Shown here piece after piece: positions 30,658-32,953 of a stretch of DNA of 32,953 bases. The stretch is from Allomyces arbusculus (Eukaryota; Blastocladiomycota; Blastocladiomycetes; Blastocladiales; Blastocladiaceae). Under the pieces are notes generated by a model, which was not told where the DNA came from, made no database searches, and saw nothing but the letters and a program-made list of their open reading frames with translations. The stretch's first letter is position 1. Each line of letters opens with the position of its first letter. The stretch is taken from NCBI GenBank assembly GCA_027604705.1, contig JADHYV010000127.1, positions 1 through 32,953 of the forward strand, written 5' to 3'. The position numbers were made by a program, and so were the translations under genes.

Positions 30658-32452
30658 ACTGCCATCACCACCACCATGACCAACAACCACTGCCTGCACC
30701 TTCATCAGCACATCAACTGCAACCACAACTGCCATGAACAACCACCACCACCACGCTGCAAATAGCTCCAACATGCTGCAATAACATGGATATGACGCCT
30801 GCCATCCAGCACACATGTTGCTCTGCCTGCAGCTGCTGATTTCCAGTCAACCGCATCACCACCACTCTCCATGACACCTGATGCCACACCTGGCTAAACA
30901 GCAATCTATTGCTGGTTTTATTCTCGTGCGTGTGCTGCCATCATTGCACCACTCGCTCCTGATCCATGTTTGCGCTGCACAGCCGTCCCTCTCCTCACAT
31001 GCACTGCCATTGTAGTGCCTGGAAGTCGCGTTTCCAACAGCCTTGCGCTGCCCACAACAGGCCTGCAACCACCCCATGCCTGGCTGCACCCATGTGCGAA
31101 CTCTTCCAGGACTGAGCAATGGTTGCCGCATGTTACCTGGGCCCATACGTGTGGAATGTAGCAGCACACGGCGTCTGGGCGGCGCAGATTGGCATAAGAC
31201 ACGTTTGTCAATGATGCAGCTGCTGCAACTGCTGCAACTGGCCAGTGCGTCTGTCAGTGCTGCCGCCCGCTTTGACATTGTGGATTTGTGCGCTCTAGGG
31301 CCTGACACCCATGTGGCGTGAGCAAGTCAATGTACGTTCTTGCCTGTGATATCGGCGACAACATGTGATGGGTCCAACTCAGCTGATTGAGCCTGCTCTT
31401 TTCTAAGGAGCAGTCCCATGACAACCACTATTGAGCCAACACACAGCGTCTGAGGTGTGCCACCACCAGCGTGACCATGCCACCATGTCTGCCATCACCT
31501 GTCTGTCACTAATGCATGCATGCTCCTCGCCAGCCACGAGACTGATCAGATGTGGTCCACACCTCAGTAGCATGACTCAAGACCCTTGCCCTTGTGTGCC
31601 CTGCCTGCTGTCCTCATGTGCTGGTGCCGCCCCCTTTCTACATTGAAGTGGTTGGTTGTTGCAGGAACACGCAGTCACAGTGTGGGTCCCATGATGTGCA
31701 CTTGATTGGTTGTGTCCCTGTGTTTGCTGCATCTGTGCTTGTCATGATTGCTGAGCTGTTCATGCGTGCGGTTGTGGCAGCCTCCCCTTGTGCAGTCATG
31801 ACGTCCCCCTCCCCCCCCCCCCCTGTGCTGCTCACCTGTGTTGTTGCCCCACATGCACAGTGCCGTGTTTATCTGGTGATGATGTGCATGGCTGCTGATG
31901 CTGATATTCGCGCCAATGGGAGCTGGGCCCATTTTGGGACTTGTCACCCAACATGCACCTGCTGGTCGTGACGCTCACCAATGTTATGGAAATACAAAGG
32001 TACATTGTACTTTGTGCATTCCACAATGGCCAATGCTCATGCTGTGTGACTCTAGACTGATCTGCGACAACGTTTCGTTTTTTGGATGTAGACTGGCCTG
32101 GCTCTGTCTTGTCCACATGCTGTCCCTCCTGCCATCCTTGGCGTCTGCACTGCATGAGCATGCTGCGCTGTGGTCATGTGGGCTGGGACTGGCCGTTGTG
32201 TGCTCTGGGATGATGATGCCATTGCACACACGGCCCGTTTTTTGACGTTCGCATGTGCTCAACATGCACAACTTCATCAAGGTTCAGCTGATCGCGACCC
32301 TGTCGTCACCATGTGCTCAAGATGGCGTGCAGCACTGCACGCAACATGTCATGGTGCATGAGATGGGCCACCACTGGCCGCATATGGCGCGGGCAATGGT
32401 CTTGGACCATGGCACTCAGTGCAGGTTCGTGTTTTTCATGTTTGATTACTGG
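30658..32452. other. Gene-free, CpG-poor subtelomere
   Basis: About 1.8 kb without a recognisable gene on either strand. Open frames are short and Cys/His/Met-rich, as expected from TG/CA-rich noncoding DNA. Counting by eye gives roughly 55 CpGs in this stretch, about 2 per 60 nt, against 8-11 per 60 nt in the importin alpha exons. A C13 run lies at 31811-31823. It may be a decayed subtelomeric repeat shared with other chromosome ends. Confidence 0.6.
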
Positions 32453-32953
32453 TTTAGGTTAGGTTTTAGGTTAGGTTAGGTTTAGGTTTTTTAGGTTAGG
32501 TTTTAGGTTTTAGGTTAGGTTTTAGGTTAGGTTTTTTAATTAGGTTTTTTTAGGTTTAGGTTAGGTTTAGGTTTTTAGGTTTTTTAGGTTTTTAGGTTAG
32601 GTTAGGTTTTAGGTTTTAGGTTTTAGGTTTTAGGTTTTAGGTTAGGTTTTAGGTTTTTAGGTTTTAGGTTTTTTTAGGTTTAGGTTTTTAGGTTTAGGTT
32701 TTAGGTTTTAGGTTTTTAGGTTTTTAGGTTTAGGTTTTTTAGGTTTTAGGTTTTTAGGTTTTAGGTTAGGTTAGGTTTTAGGTTAGGTTTAGGTTTTAGG
32801 TTTTTAGGTTAGGTTTAGGTTAGGTTTTAGGTTTTAGGTTTAGGTTTTTAGTTAGGTTTTTAGGTTTTAGGTTTTAGGTTTTAGGTTTTAGGTTTTAGGT
32901 TAGGTTTTTAGGTTTTAGGTTTTTAGGTTTTTAGGTTAGGTTAGGTTTAGGTT
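32453..32953 (+). repeat. Telomere, irregular T(2-7)AGG repeats
   Basis: The last 501 nt consist of AGG separated by 2 to 7 T, mostly TTAGG, TTTAGG, TTTTAGG and TTTTTAGG in no fixed order. The G-rich strand runs 5' to 3' toward the right edge, the correct direction for a right chromosome end. Only two interruptions were noticed: TTTTTTAATTAGG near 32532 and TTTTTAGTTAGG near 32846. The sequence reaches the window edge, so the true length is unknown. Confidence 0.92.

Noticed and set aside
30918-32280. Several 60-150 codon frames in the subtelomere
   Set aside because: Cys/His/Met-rich translations of TG/CA-rich DNA, without similarity to subtelomeric helicases or other families.
1-32953. CRISPR arrays, bacterial operons or ribosome binding sites
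   Set aside because: The window is eukaryotic, with spliceosomal introns and a telomere; no such features are present.

Overview
This window is the right-hand end of a linear eukaryotic chromosome. About 29 kb of GC-rich, gene-dense DNA passes into a gene-free subtelomere and then into about 500 bp of telomeric repeat at the right edge. The gene set is fungal: an Atg15-type vacuolar lipase, a short RhoGDI, a Gcn4-like bZIP factor and a mitochondrial pyruvate dehydrogenase E2. A DENND6-type DENN protein and a Serinc suggest an early-diverging (zoosporic) fungus such as a blastocladiomycete or chytrid rather than an ascomycete yeast. That placement is inference. The genes carry 27 short introns that I could place, mostly 64-129 nt, plus two of about 300 nt in the RhoGDI gene.

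Layout, left to right: eIF2B beta (-), RhoGDI (-), Serinc/TMS1 (+), DENND6-like DENN protein (+), Atg15-like lipase (-), Gcn4-like bZIP factor (+), pyruvate dehydrogenase E2 (+), HNH-domain protein (+), an unrecognised four-pass membrane protein (-), importin alpha (+), and an F-box protein (-) that is the last host gene. Exon-intron structures were rebuilt by eye by joining frames where protein family similarity and GT/AG sites agree. Every multi-exon model below closes in frame. Most genes are housekeeping genes with no operon-like relation. The one suggestive pairing is the autophagic lipase and the Gcn4-like factor, which share a divergent promoter.

Two intervals are not ordinary. The 3.1 kb gap at 21.6-24.7 kb holds repeats, an imperfect inverted repeat and a minus-strand remnant resembling the cysteine-rich tail of a PiggyBac transposase. 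From 29.6 kb outward lie a hAT-like transposase relic without a single CpG, an AT-richer block that keeps its CpGs, a roughly 73-nt tandem repeat whose telomere-side copy has lost every CpG, a CpG-poor subtelomere, and a telomere of irregular T(2-7)AGG units.

The observations most worth following are the irregular telomere repeat, the strong preference for C at intron position +4 (22 of 27 introns), and the CpG-to-TpG/CpA decay confined to the chromosome end.
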